Positions 25,465 to 32,361 of a stretch of 44,147 bases of DNA are shown piece after piece; within the stretch, counting starts at the first letter, position 1; every line of letters begins with the position of its first letter. Both the position numbers and the translations under genes were made by a program. A model generated the notes under the pieces. The model saw only the letters and a list, made by a program, of their open reading frames with translations. It was not told the origin of the DNA and made no database searches. Source of the stretch: a bacterium (GTDB lineage: Bacteria; Thermosulfidibacterota; Thermosulfidibacteria; Thermosulfidibacterales; B14-G1); the NCBI GenBank assembly GCA_027020915.1, contig JALUVF010000086.1, positions 1 through 44,147 on the forward strand, in the 5' to 3' direction.

Positions 25465-26811
25465 TCATTCCTCCTTCTTCAGCTGGTCTATAAAGTTGGT
25501 AGTTGTTCTACCCTCACGGAAGAGTTTACTCTGTAAGGCCTTGATATGGAAGGGGATACTGGTCTTGATTCCCTCCACCACCGTGGTCCCCAGGGCCCGG
25601 AGCATGAGCTCAATGGCCCCATCCCTGGTGGGGCCCCAGGCAATGAACTTGGCCAGAAGGGGATCGTAGTAAGGGGAGACGGTGTAACCCTCATAGACCC
25701 CCACGTCGGCCCGGAAACCCTCCAACTGGGGCACCTGCCACCTGGTGATCTTCCCCGGAGAGGGCATGAAGTTCTTGTCGGGATCCTCGGCGTAGATGCG
25801 GCATTCAATGGCATGGCCGTTGATGCCGATATCCTCCTGCTTCAGGGTGAGGGGCTCCCCAGCAGCGATCCTCAGCTGCCACTCCACCAGGTCCACACCC
25901 GTGGTCATCTCCGTGACGGGATGCTCCACCTGGATCCTGGTGTTCATCTCCAGGAAATAGAAGTTCCTCTGGGGGTCCACCAGGAACTCCACGGTACCGG
26001 CATTGTTGTAACCGATGGCCCGGGCAGCCCTCACGGCGGCAGCCCCCATCTTCTGCCTCAACTCAGGGTCCACGAAAGTGGAGGGGGCCTCCTCTATCAC
26101 CTTCTGGTGCCGCCTCTGGACGGAGCACTCCCTCTCGTTGAGGTGGATGGTATGGCCGTCGTTGTCGGCCAGGACCTGGATCTCTATGTGCCGGGGTTCC
26201 TCGATGTACTTTTCGAGATAGAGGGAGGGATCACCGAAGTAGGCCTTGGCCCGGGCCTCGCACATTTTAAAAGCCTGCTCCAGCTCCTTCTCGTCGCGGG
26301 AGATCTGCATACCGATGCCACCGCCCCCGGCCGAGGCCTTAACCATGACGGGATAGCCGATCTCCCGGGCCACCTCCTTGGCCTCCTCCAGGTCCTGGAT
26401 GCCATCCACGTTCCCGGGCACGATGGGTACCCCCGCCTCCTGCATGATCCGTCTGGCCTTCACCTTGAAGCCCATGGCCTCCATGGCCTCGGGTCTGGGA
26501 CCTATGAAGATGAGCCCCTTCTCCCTACACCTCCTGGCAAAGGAGGCATTCTCCGCCAGTAGACCGTATCCGGGATGGAGGGCCTGGGCCCCCGACTCCA
26601 GGGCCACCTGGATGATCCTCTCCACATTCAGATAACTCTGGGCCACGGGGGGAGGCCCGATGTGGTAGGCCTCGTCGGCCATCTGAACGTGGAGGGCCTC
26701 TCTGTCGGCATCGGAATAAACAGCCACCGTTTTAACCCCCAGCTTCTGACACGCCTGGATCACCCTGACGGCAATCTCACCTCGATTGGCAACAAGCACC
26801 TTCTCAAACAT
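25465..26811 (-). CDS. Biotin carboxylase subunit of acyl-CoA carboxylase
   Basis: The 448-residue ATP-grasp enzyme carboxylates biotin using ATP and bicarbonate. Visible are the N-terminal LVANRGEIAVRVI, the glycine-rich ATP loop KASAGGGGIGMQ, the ERECSVQRRHQKVIEEAPS segment, and the catalytic EMNTRIQVEHPVTE. It ends right after the biotin carboxylase C-terminal domain, so biotinyl domain and carboxyltransferase are separate proteins, encoded next. First gene of the cluster. Confidence 0.95.
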   Translation of the reverse strand: MFEKVLVANRGEIAVRVIQACQKLGVKTVAVYSDADREALHVQMADEAYHIGPPPVAQSYLNVERIIQVALESGAQALHPGYGLLAENASFARRCREKGLIFIGPRPEAMEAMGFKVKARRIMQEAGVPIVPGNVDGIQDLEEAKEVAREIGYPVMVKASAGGGGIGMQISRDEKELEQAFKMCEARAKAYFGDPSLYLEKYIEEPRHIEIQVLADNDGHTIHLNERECSVQRRHQKVIEEAPSTFVDPELRQKMGAAAVRAARAIGYNNAGTVEFLVDPQRNFYFLEMNTRIQVEHPVTEMTTGVDLVEWQLRIAAGEPLTLKQEDIGINGHAIECRIYAEDPDKNFMPSPGKITRWQVPQLEGFRADVGVYEGYTVSPYYDPLLAKFIAWGPTRDGAIELMLRALGTTVVEGIKTSIPFHIKALQSKLFREGRTTTNFIDQLKKEE

Positions 26812-26827
26812 GAACCACCCCTGTTTT

Positions 26828-26846
26828 AAGGTTTATAAAAAACCTT
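26828..26846. repeat. Inverted repeat in the upstream region of the biotin carboxylase gene
   Basis: AAGGTTT (26828-26834) and AAACCTT (26840-26846) form a perfect 7-bp inverted repeat with 5-nt centre, 17 nt upstream of the biotin carboxylase ATG. On the minus strand it contains TATAAA, a possible -10, so it may be an operator for a regulator of the cluster. No convincing -35 is seen. Confidence 0.45.
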
Positions 26847-27130
26847 TAAATCTCGCTTTACAGCACGGCCAAAAAAAATTTGGACCACCAATCCAGAAGA
26901 GTTAGCTATCAGACCCCTCAACTCCTTGTCAAGACAGGAGTCTATCCCTCCTCACCCCGAATGAAACGAGATTGATATTTCCATCTTTATGTTCTTCCTG
27001 GCCGACGCCACAGACGATCCGGCCTCCACCATGCCACCCTGTGCAACCCGGCCTCGGGATTCGCCACCGTATACACCTCCAGGGAGATCCTGGGGATGAT
27101 GAAATAAAGGGGCCCCGGGCCGACTCGGCA

Positions 27131-27160
27131 TTGCAAGCCCCAGGGGTTACCCTATATACT
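27131..27160 (+). promoter_or_regulatory. Leaderless promoter of dtd (TTGCAA / TATACT)
   Basis: TTGCAA (27131-27136) and TATACT (27155-27160) with an 18-nt spacer end 8 nt before the dtd ATG at 27169, so transcription should start at or within a base or two of the start codon. No Shine-Dalgarno is present upstream of the ATG. Confidence 0.6.
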
Positions 27161-27168
27161 TGGTGCCC

Positions 27169-27621
27169 ATGATAGCCGTGGTTCAGAGGGTGAAAAGCTC
27201 CAGGGTGGAGGTGGAGGGCCAGGTGGTGGGAGAGATCGGCCCCGGCCTCACCTGCCTCCTGGGTGTAGAAAAGGGAGACACCCATGAGGACCTGGAATGG
27301 ATCTGTGAGAAGATTGTTCACCTCCGCATCTTTGAGGATGACCAGGGGAAGATGAACCTCTCCCTCCTGGACATACGGGGAGGAATACTGGTCATCCCCC
27401 AGTTCACCCTCCTGGGGGACTGTCGAAGAGGACGGCGCCCCAACTTCACCCGGGCCGCCCCTCCCCAGGAGGCCTCGGACTTCTTTAAAAGGGCTGTAGA
27501 GCGCTTCGAGAAATTCCCCATCGCCGTGGCCCGGGGTGTCTTCCAGGCCCACATGCTGGTATACATAGAAAACGACGGCCCCGTCACTTTCATCATAAAT
27601 TCACGGGAGAGAGGCAGATGA
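27169..27621 (+). CDS. dtd: D-aminoacyl-tRNA deacylase
   Basis: DTD removes D-amino acids mischarged on tRNA. The 150-residue protein has the family start ([13 protein letters not shown]), the cross-subunit Gly-Pro motif (NDGPVTF) and the [12 protein letters not shown] stretch. The usual SQFTL motif reads PQFTL, an unusual Ser-to-Pro change next to the active site. The ATG at 27169 gives the family N-terminus; an in-frame TTG 9 nt earlier falls at the -10. The next gene overlaps its end by 4 nt (ATGA). Confidence 0.93.
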   Translation: MIAVVQRVKSSRVEVEGQVVGEIGPGLTCLLGVEKGDTHEDLEWICEKIVHLRIFEDDQGKMNLSLLDIRGGILVIPQFTLLGDCRRGRRPNFTRAAPPQEASDFFKRAVERFEKFPIAVARGVFQAHMLVYIENDGPVTFIINSRERGR

Positions 27622-28259
27622 GAATAGAAACCCTTGTAGTAGGTCCCCTTGAAGTCAACTGTTATCTGGTGTGGGAGGAAGAGACCAACCAGGGCATTGT
27701 GATAGACCCTGGAGCCGAAGGCTCCCTCATAGTGGAGGAAGTGGAGAAGCAGGGCTTCACCCTCACCCACATCGTGGACACCCACTGTCACGTGGACCAC
27801 ATAGGCGCCAATGCCGATGTGAAAGAGGCATTCCCCGAAGCCCTTCTGGCAGTACCCGAGAAAGACCTGCCCCTCTTCAGATCTCCCCACAACCCTATGC
27901 TGGTCATGATGTGCAGGGCCAAGCCCTCTCCAGAACCGGACATGCTACTGAAAGAGGGAGACATCGTTCCCGTAGGCACCCAGGAGCTGGTGGTGCTAGA
28001 GACCCCGGGCCACACCGTGGGATCCATCTGCCTCTACTGCGCCAGTGCAGGGGTGGTCTTCACGGGAGACACCCTCTTTGCCGGCTCTGTGGGGCGGACA
28101 GACCTGCCCTTCTCCCAACACGAGGCCCTCTTCAGATCCGTGAGAGAGAAGCTCTTCGTACTCCCCGAGGAGACCCAGGTCCTTCCAGGCCACGGACCAT
28201 CCTCCACCATCGGGAGGGAGAAGCGCTTCAATCCTTTCTTCAGTGGACTCATCCTGTAA
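27618..28259 (+). CDS. Metallo-beta-lactamase-fold hydrolase (glyoxalase II-like)
   Basis: The 213-residue protein has the binuclear-metal motif THCHVDHIG, the downstream ligands in [21 protein letters not shown], and a final [16 protein letters not shown] typical of small glyoxalase II-like hydrolases. It probably hydrolyses a thioester such as an S-acyl-thiol; the substrate is unproven. Starts within the dtd stop codon (4-nt overlap), so the pair is co-expressed. Confidence 0.9.
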   Translation: MRIETLVVGPLEVNCYLVWEEETNQGIVIDPGAEGSLIVEEVEKQGFTLTHIVDTHCHVDHIGANADVKEAFPEALLAVPEKDLPLFRSPHNPMLVMMCRAKPSPEPDMLLKEGDIVPVGTQELVVLETPGHTVGSICLYCASAGVVFTGDTLFAGSVGRTDLPFSQHEALFRSVREKLFVLPEETQVLPGHGPSSTIGREKRFNPFFSGLIL

Positions 28260-28266
28260 CACCATC

Positions 28267-28283
28267 CCAGGTGCAGCACCTGG
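28267..28283. repeat. 17-bp palindrome after the hydrolase gene
   Basis: CCAGGTGC and GCACCTGG flank a single A, 7 nt after the hydrolase stop codon. There is no T-run on either side, so it is not a plain terminator; it could be a protein-binding site or an mRNA-stabilising structure. Confidence 0.4.
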
Positions 28284-28443
28284 AGGAGATGGGAACTCAA
28301 AAAGATGCAATTCCCGTTCACCACGCCCGGGGACCCTCCCAAGGTCCCGGAAACCCTCTCCCCCTTCCAATCTCAGCCTTGATTAGCCCGGAAGGGATGG
28401 TGTAGACTTTCCAAAAAGAGAATTCCTCTAAGGAGTGGAGTTT

Positions 28444-28683
28444 ATGTCCTCTGATCTGCCCTCTCTCATTGGGAGACTAGTGAAAGAGGCCATCGACCAT
28501 CCAGACCTGTACAATAGCAGGAATCTTCACAGCCTGATTATGGAGGGAGTGGAAAGAGTGCTCATTGAGAAGGCCCTGGAACACACAGGGGGAAATAAGA
28601 AAAAAGCTGCCCAGGTACTGGGAATAAACCGAAACACACTCAGCAACAAGATCAAAAAGTACCAACTCCAAAAAGAGAAATAA
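28444..28683 (+). CDS. Small Fis-type DNA-binding protein
   Basis: The 79-residue protein ends with a Fis-like helix-turn-helix (ALEHTGGNKKKAAQVLGINRNTLSNKIKKY), as found in Fis and at the C-terminus of NtrC-type activators. Its first 40 residues form a helix-rich dimerisation part. It stands alone and could be a nucleoid or regulatory protein. ATG at 28444 lies 8 nt after AAGGAG; a GTG 9 nt earlier overlaps that site. Confidence 0.85.
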   Translation: MSSDLPSLIGRLVKEAIDHPDLYNSRNLHSLIMEGVERVLIEKALEHTGGNKKKAAQVLGINRNTLSNKIKKYQLQKEK

Positions 28684-28704
28684 CCGTCAAAGGGGGTATG
28701 CAAA

Positions 28705-28893
28705 GTGGACCACTCTAAGATAAGCGGCATGATGTGGATCTTCCTGGGGGTATTCTTGATGGCTTCGGGAATAGTCTCCCTCGTCAAGAGAAGCTATGCA
28801 GAGGCGGCGGGACCCCTGTTAATGGGAAGCATCATCCTGGCCATTCAAGGATACATTTACAAAAGAACAGGCTCGGTTAAAGGGGTACTCTGA
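28705..28893 (+). CDS. Small two-helix membrane protein
   Basis: The 62-residue product has two predicted transmembrane segments (about 9-26 and 36-52) joined by a short charged loop. It starts with GTG, 8 nt after AGGGGGT, and is 21 nt downstream of the Fis-type gene, so the two are probably co-transcribed. No family recognised. Confidence 0.6.
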   Translation: MDHSKISGMMWIFLGVFLMASGIVSLVKRSYAEAAGPLLMGSIILAIQGYIYKRTGSVKGVL

Positions 28894-28994
28894 GCAACAT
28901 CCCATCCCTCCCGGGAAGGAGGGAAAGAATGTACCTTAGAGCCCAGAGAAGAAGAAAAAAAGGAAGAAAAATCTAACAAAGGCTCATTCTCTAG

Positions 28995-29025
28995 TTGACT
29001 ACCATTGTAAATCAATGTTAATAAT
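28995..29025 (+). promoter_or_regulatory. Candidate pilM promoter (TTGACT / AATAAT)
   Basis: TTGACT (28995-29000) is followed by the AT-rich TAATAAT (29019-29025); spacing to AATAAT is 19 nt, a little long. Transcription from here would start near 29032, after the upstream ATG at 29015 and before the TTG at 29054. Confidence 0.4.
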
Positions 29026-29053
29026 CGGAAAAATCTTTCAGGGAGAGGGGGTC

Positions 29054-30124
29054 TTGAAGCTGCTAGAAAAACTGGGACCTTTTAAAATGGCTTTGGGTAA
29101 GAGGAAAGCCCTTCTCGGGGTGGACATAGGTAGCAACTCTCTAAAGATAGTGGAGATTAGAGGGAAGAGAGACCAGCTTATTCTGAACCAGGCCCATGTG
29201 GTACCCCTGCCCCCTGGAAAGGTGACCATGGGAACCATAGAGGACCCAGAAGGTCTGGCCTCGGAGTTGGACACGGTGTGGAACACCCTGCAGCTAAAGA
29301 ACCGGAACATCTCCCTGGCCCTCCCCGGCAACCTCACCATATTAAGGAGAACCAAGCTCCCCTACGTGCCTCCGGAAGAGATTGAAAAGGCCATCCAGTG
29401 GGACATAGAAAAGGTCCTCCCCTTCAAGCTGGAGGAGATCCACTTCGACTTTCACGTCTACGAGATCAAAGAAGGGGAAAACATCGACCTGGTCTACGTG
29501 GTGGCCAAACGAAACGTGATAGAGACCTACCAACAGCTCTTCGTCATGGCAGGCATCAACCTGGAGGTCCTGGACTCCACTTTTTTGGCCCTGGCCAACA
29601 TAGCCATCATAAACTACGAAGAACTTAAAGAAACCTTCTATATGATCCTGGACATCGGAGCGGAGAGTTCAAACCTCATGGCCATGAAAAACGACCGCAT
29701 CCTGTACTGCAGAAACGTGGAGGTGGGAGGGGACCTGGTGACCCAGTGCATCTCCCGCCATCTCAGTTGTTCCACAGAGGAGGCCGAACGTCTCAAACTG
29801 GCCGGTGACGTGGAAGAGTCCATTCTCAGGGAAGGGGCCCAGACCCTGGCATCCAAGCTCCACAACGAGATCATCATATCCCTGAACTATGCCCAGAACA
29901 TCCTCGGATCCCAGGAGCCGGTGGAAAAGATCCTGGTAACGGGGGGAGGATCCAACACCCTCTTTCTCATCCAGGAGCTGGGACCCCTCCTGAACACCAA
30001 TGTACAGCCCATGTCCCCCATCAGAAGGGTAGAACTCGATCCCCATCTGGACCCCACCCACGTGGACGAGATCTCCAGCAGGCTATCGGTGGCCATGGGC
30101 ACTGGACTGAAGAGCGTCTTCTAA
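29054..30124 (+). CDS. pilM: Type IV pilus assembly protein PilM
   Basis: PilM is an actin-like ATPase of the inner-membrane alignment complex of type IV pili. The 356-residue product shows the phosphate-1 motif LLGVDIGSNSLKIVE, the central ILDIGAESSNLM and the adenosine motif ILVTGGGSN. I chose TTG at 29054, 6 nt after GGAGAGG; ATG at 29015 lies inside the predicted promoter, and ATG at 29087 (MALGKRKALLG) fits the family start but has a weak ribosome-binding site. The usual partners pilN, pilO, pilP and pilQ do not follow: the next gene is on the other strand, so pilM is isolated here. Confidence 0.92.
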   Translation: MKLLEKLGPFKMALGKRKALLGVDIGSNSLKIVEIRGKRDQLILNQAHVVPLPPGKVTMGTIEDPEGLASELDTVWNTLQLKNRNISLALPGNLTILRRTKLPYVPPEEIEKAIQWDIEKVLPFKLEEIHFDFHVYEIKEGENIDLVYVVAKRNVIETYQQLFVMAGINLEVLDSTFLALANIAIINYEELKETFYMILDIGAESSNLMAMKNDRILYCRNVEVGGDLVTQCISRHLSCSTEEAERLKLAGDVEESILREGAQTLASKLHNEIIISLNYAQNILGSQEPVEKILVTGGGSNTLFLIQELGPLLNTNVQPMSPIRRVELDPHLDPTHVDEISSRLSVAMGTGLKSVF

Positions 30125-30148
30125 GTCACCCAAAGAGGAGAGGGAGGT

Positions 30149-30616
30149 CTAACCCACCTTCACCTGGAAGAGGCAGGCCCCATCTCCTTTACCCATACAC
30201 TCCAGCTCTCTCACCTGGACCTTGTCCTCCAGGGCAAGCTCAAAGAACCCGGCGATATAGCCCGCCAGAGGATGGCACACAGGCTTGTTCCTCATCTTCT
30301 CCAGGCCACTCACCAGGACGTTCTCCGTCACCCTGACCCTGTAAAGGTTCTCCCCGGCCTCCTCCACAGCCATCTTTCCCCAGTTCCCCACCTCAAAGGC
30401 CACCACCATGGCATCCACCAGTTCTCTACCGTCTACCCCCAGCCTGTCCTTCAGAAGGACCGCCCCTTTGGTCCCCGCCTTCTTGCCAGCGGTATAGAGT
30501 ATGCCTCCCAAACCGAAGCCAGCGATCTTCAACACAGATTCATAAAGATTGGAAAGACCATCTTTATCAATGAGGACGGAACTCTCCCTCACCACCTCTG
30601 CCACCGCTTCCCTCAT
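30149..30616 (-). CDS. V4R-domain protein
   Basis: The 155-residue protein matches V4R (4-vinyl-reductase) small-molecule-binding domains: a helical first half with GGILYTAGKKAGTKGA, then CHPLAGYIAGFFE and the C-terminal ELECMGKGDGACLFQV cysteine pair typical of the fold. Such domains bind hydrocarbons, pyrroles or metals and often sense ligands. It is downstream of the iron-sulfur flavoprotein gene in the acyl-CoA synthetase group, about 100 nt away, and ends tail to tail with pilM. No DNA-binding part is present. Confidence 0.85.
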   Translation of the reverse strand: MREAVAEVVRESSVLIDKDGLSNLYESVLKIAGFGLGGILYTAGKKAGTKGAVLLKDRLGVDGRELVDAMVVAFEVGNWGKMAVEEAGENLYRVRVTENVLVSGLEKMRNKPVCHPLAGYIAGFFELALEDKVQVRELECMGKGDGACLFQVKVG

Positions 30617-30718
30617 GGCCTCGCCCCCTCGAGATGAAAATGTCCAGGCCCGTCACTTCAAAACACAGCCCTGAACTCTCCAAGTACCTTACGGAATTTA
30701 CAGTCCCCTAACAAGCCC

Positions 30719-31297
30719 TCAAAGGCCCGGCCCAGGGCCCCTGGAGAGGAGTTCCCTTCCCCGTCTTCGTGCCTCCCGGGCCAGGTCCTCCCTCCGGGCC
30801 ACCTCTCCCGGGGCGTCCACCCCCCTGACCAAAAGGGGCTCCAGGACCTCCAAGCCCAGAAAAGAAGCCACACACTTCAGGGTGAGAAGGACACCCTCAA
30901 AGAGCCTCTCCCCTCTGGTGGCCCCCACCCCCAGAAAGAGGAGTCCCCCCCTCTGGAGGGGATCCTGATGGAGGAGGGACCTCCTCACCCATAGAGGCTG
31001 AAGGCGGTCGATGAAGGCTTTAAGCTGGGCAGGCAGGTGATAGAAGTAGACGGGAGAGGCCAGGACCAGATGCCAGCTCTCCATGACCCTCTCCACCAAC
31101 CACGCCATGTCGTCCGCCAGGATACACTCCCCTGTGGAGAGGCAACTGTCACACCCCGTGCAGGGATGTATGTCCAATTCCACCACCCGGAGGCGGGTCA
31201 CCTCCCCTCCCCCCTCCCTCACTCCCTCCAATACCCAGTCCAACAGCATGGAAGAGTTCCCCCTGCGGGGGCTCCCCTCCAAAGCCAGGACCTTCAT
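30719..31297 (-). CDS. Iron-sulfur flavoprotein, NAD(P)H-dependent FMN reductase family
   Basis: The 192-residue flavodoxin-like protein has the FMN phosphate loop GSPRRGNSS at residues 9-17 and a compact cysteine motif CTGCDSCLSTGEC (C-X2-C-X2-C-X5-C), which is the Isf pattern for a [4Fe-4S] cluster beside the FMN. It would pass electrons between ferredoxin-like and two-electron carriers. Start at 31297 overlaps the stop of the upstream gene by 4 nt; longer readings run through that gene. Partner unknown. Confidence 0.85.
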   Translation of the reverse strand: MKVLALEGSPRRGNSSMLLDWVLEGVREGGGEVTRLRVVELDIHPCTGCDSCLSTGECILADDMAWLVERVMESWHLVLASPVYFYHLPAQLKAFIDRLQPLWVRRSLLHQDPLQRGGLLFLGVGATRGERLFEGVLLTLKCVASFLGLEVLEPLLVRGVDAPGEVARREDLAREARRRGRELLSRGPGPGL

Positions 31298-32361
31298 TCC
31301 ATACCCAACAGGGAGAGGAAGCTCTCCCAGTCCAAAGAGACCTTCACCAGCTCCGCAGCCCTGGTCACCTTCTTCTTCCCCCTGAGAGCGGCCATGCCCC
31401 ACCTCATGTCCAGTAGTTCCACCGTGGAAAGGGTATCCATGTCCACCAGGACCACGGGCACCCTCCTCTCCTCGGCCCGCTGGAGCACACAGTCCAGGGG
31501 AGGTAGCCCCTCGGTCACTATGAGGGCACTGATGGGGCATTCTAAGGCCGCCAGCATAAGATCGGACCGGTCGGCAGGGGCGATGAGGGCCTTTCCCTTG
31601 CCCTTCCTGAAGTAGGGAACCGCCGCCTCCAGGCCCATGGATCCCAGGAGAAAACCCTCCACCAGGACCTCATGAGCGGGAAAGCCAGTGAGAAGCCTCC
31701 CTCCTGTTATGGCCAGGATCTCTTCAAGGGAGAGGGCCTGAAGCCCGGGGTCCAGAGGGATGATTCCCAGGGTCCTCACCCCCCGACCCCCCATGTAGGG
31801 GACCACATCCTCCAAGAGGATCTGCCTTCCGTGGGCGGGAACCTTGTTCACCACCACCCCCAAGAGTCTCTCTCCCAGTCTCTCCTTGGCATCCAGCACC
31901 AGGTCCAGGGACCTGAGACCCTCGTCGTAAGGGGCCACCAAGAGAACCGGTACGTCCCACTCCCTGGATACCTGGAAACCCGACAGCCCCAGGAAGGTGC
32001 CCTCGTGGACAGAGCCTCCCCCTCCCACTATAACCAGATCCTTGCCCTTGGAGATCTCAAGGAAGGCTCGAAAAGCCACAGGCGCCGCCTCCTCCTCACC
32101 CCGAAAGACACGCCTCAGCCTGTCCCGGGTCACAACGTAAGGGGCCATGAGTTCCATAGGATCTTCCAGTCCCAGGGTCTGGGAGAAGAAGAGAACATCC
32201 TGATCGGTGAGCCCATGCTCTTCTGTCCAAAGGGGGAGGGTCCCCACGGGCTTGATGTAGCCCACCTTCCTGCCCATCTCCCGGAAGTATTCGCCTATTC
32301 CCAGAGCCACCAGGGTCTTACCCGCAAACCTGTCCACAGCGTGGACCATAACGGCCTTCAT
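31294..32361 (-). CDS. Phosphotransacetylase-N-terminal-like protein (BioD-type AAA + DRTGG domains)
   Basis: The 355-residue protein combines an N-terminal dethiobiotin-synthetase-like P-loop domain (about 1-215; DRFAGKT near residue 10, VIVGGGGSVHEG) with a C-terminal DRTGG domain (about 215-330). This is the regulatory N-terminal part of long Pta enzymes without the catalytic transacetylase domain. Stand-alone forms are known next to ADP-forming acetyl-CoA synthetases, as here: its start overlaps that gene's stop by 4 nt. A regulatory role sensing acyl-CoA or nucleotide state is inferred. Confidence 0.85.
   Translation of the reverse strand: MKAVMVHAVDRFAGKTLVALGIGEYFREMGRKVGYIKPVGTLPLWTEEHGLTDQDVLFFSQTLGLEDPMELMAPYVVTRDRLRRVFRGEEEAAPVAFRAFLEISKGKDLVIVGGGGSVHEGTFLGLSGFQVSREWDVPVLLVAPYDEGLRSLDLVLDAKERLGERLLGVVVNKVPAHGRQILLEDVVPYMGGRGVRTLGIIPLDPGLQALSLEEILAITGGRLLTGFPAHEVLVEGFLLGSMGLEAAVPYFRKGKGKALIAPADRSDLMLAALECPISALIVTEGLPPLDCVLQRAEERRVPVVLVDMDTLSTVELLDMRWGMAALRGKKKVTRAAELVKVSLDWESFLSLLGME

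Larger units (their letters stand above)
26812..27168. other. Gene-free interval between biotin carboxylase and dtd
   Basis: This 357-bp divergent interval holds the inverted repeat 26828-26846, an A/T tract at 26871-26880, and the dtd promoter at its right end. Between about 26930 and 27125 I found no reading frame with a start, ribosome-binding site or recognisable family; short open stretches there look like chance or decayed coding sequence. Confidence 0.6.

Noticed and set aside
20224-26811. The carboxylase genes as the housekeeping acetyl-CoA carboxylase of fatty-acid synthesis
   Set aside because: The carboxyltransferase is a single propionyl/methylcrotonyl-type chain rather than AccA plus AccD, and the carrier is a minimal biotinyl domain instead of a full AccB.
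26990-27107. Possible remnant of a coding region before dtd
   Set aside because: One frame ends plausibly ([16 protein letters not shown] then stop) but has no start, ribosome-binding site or family I recognise, so I do not call it a gene or pseudogene.
26929-27552. A 207-codon minus-strand frame across the dtd region
   Set aside because: Antisense to dtd over most of its length and without a ribosome-binding site or family match; composition is that of a shadow frame.
28905-28924. TCCCTCC-N6-GGAGGGA hairpin before pilM as a terminator
   Set aside because: The stem is real (7 bp) but no T-run follows on either strand; the pairing could arise from purine/pyrimidine bias.
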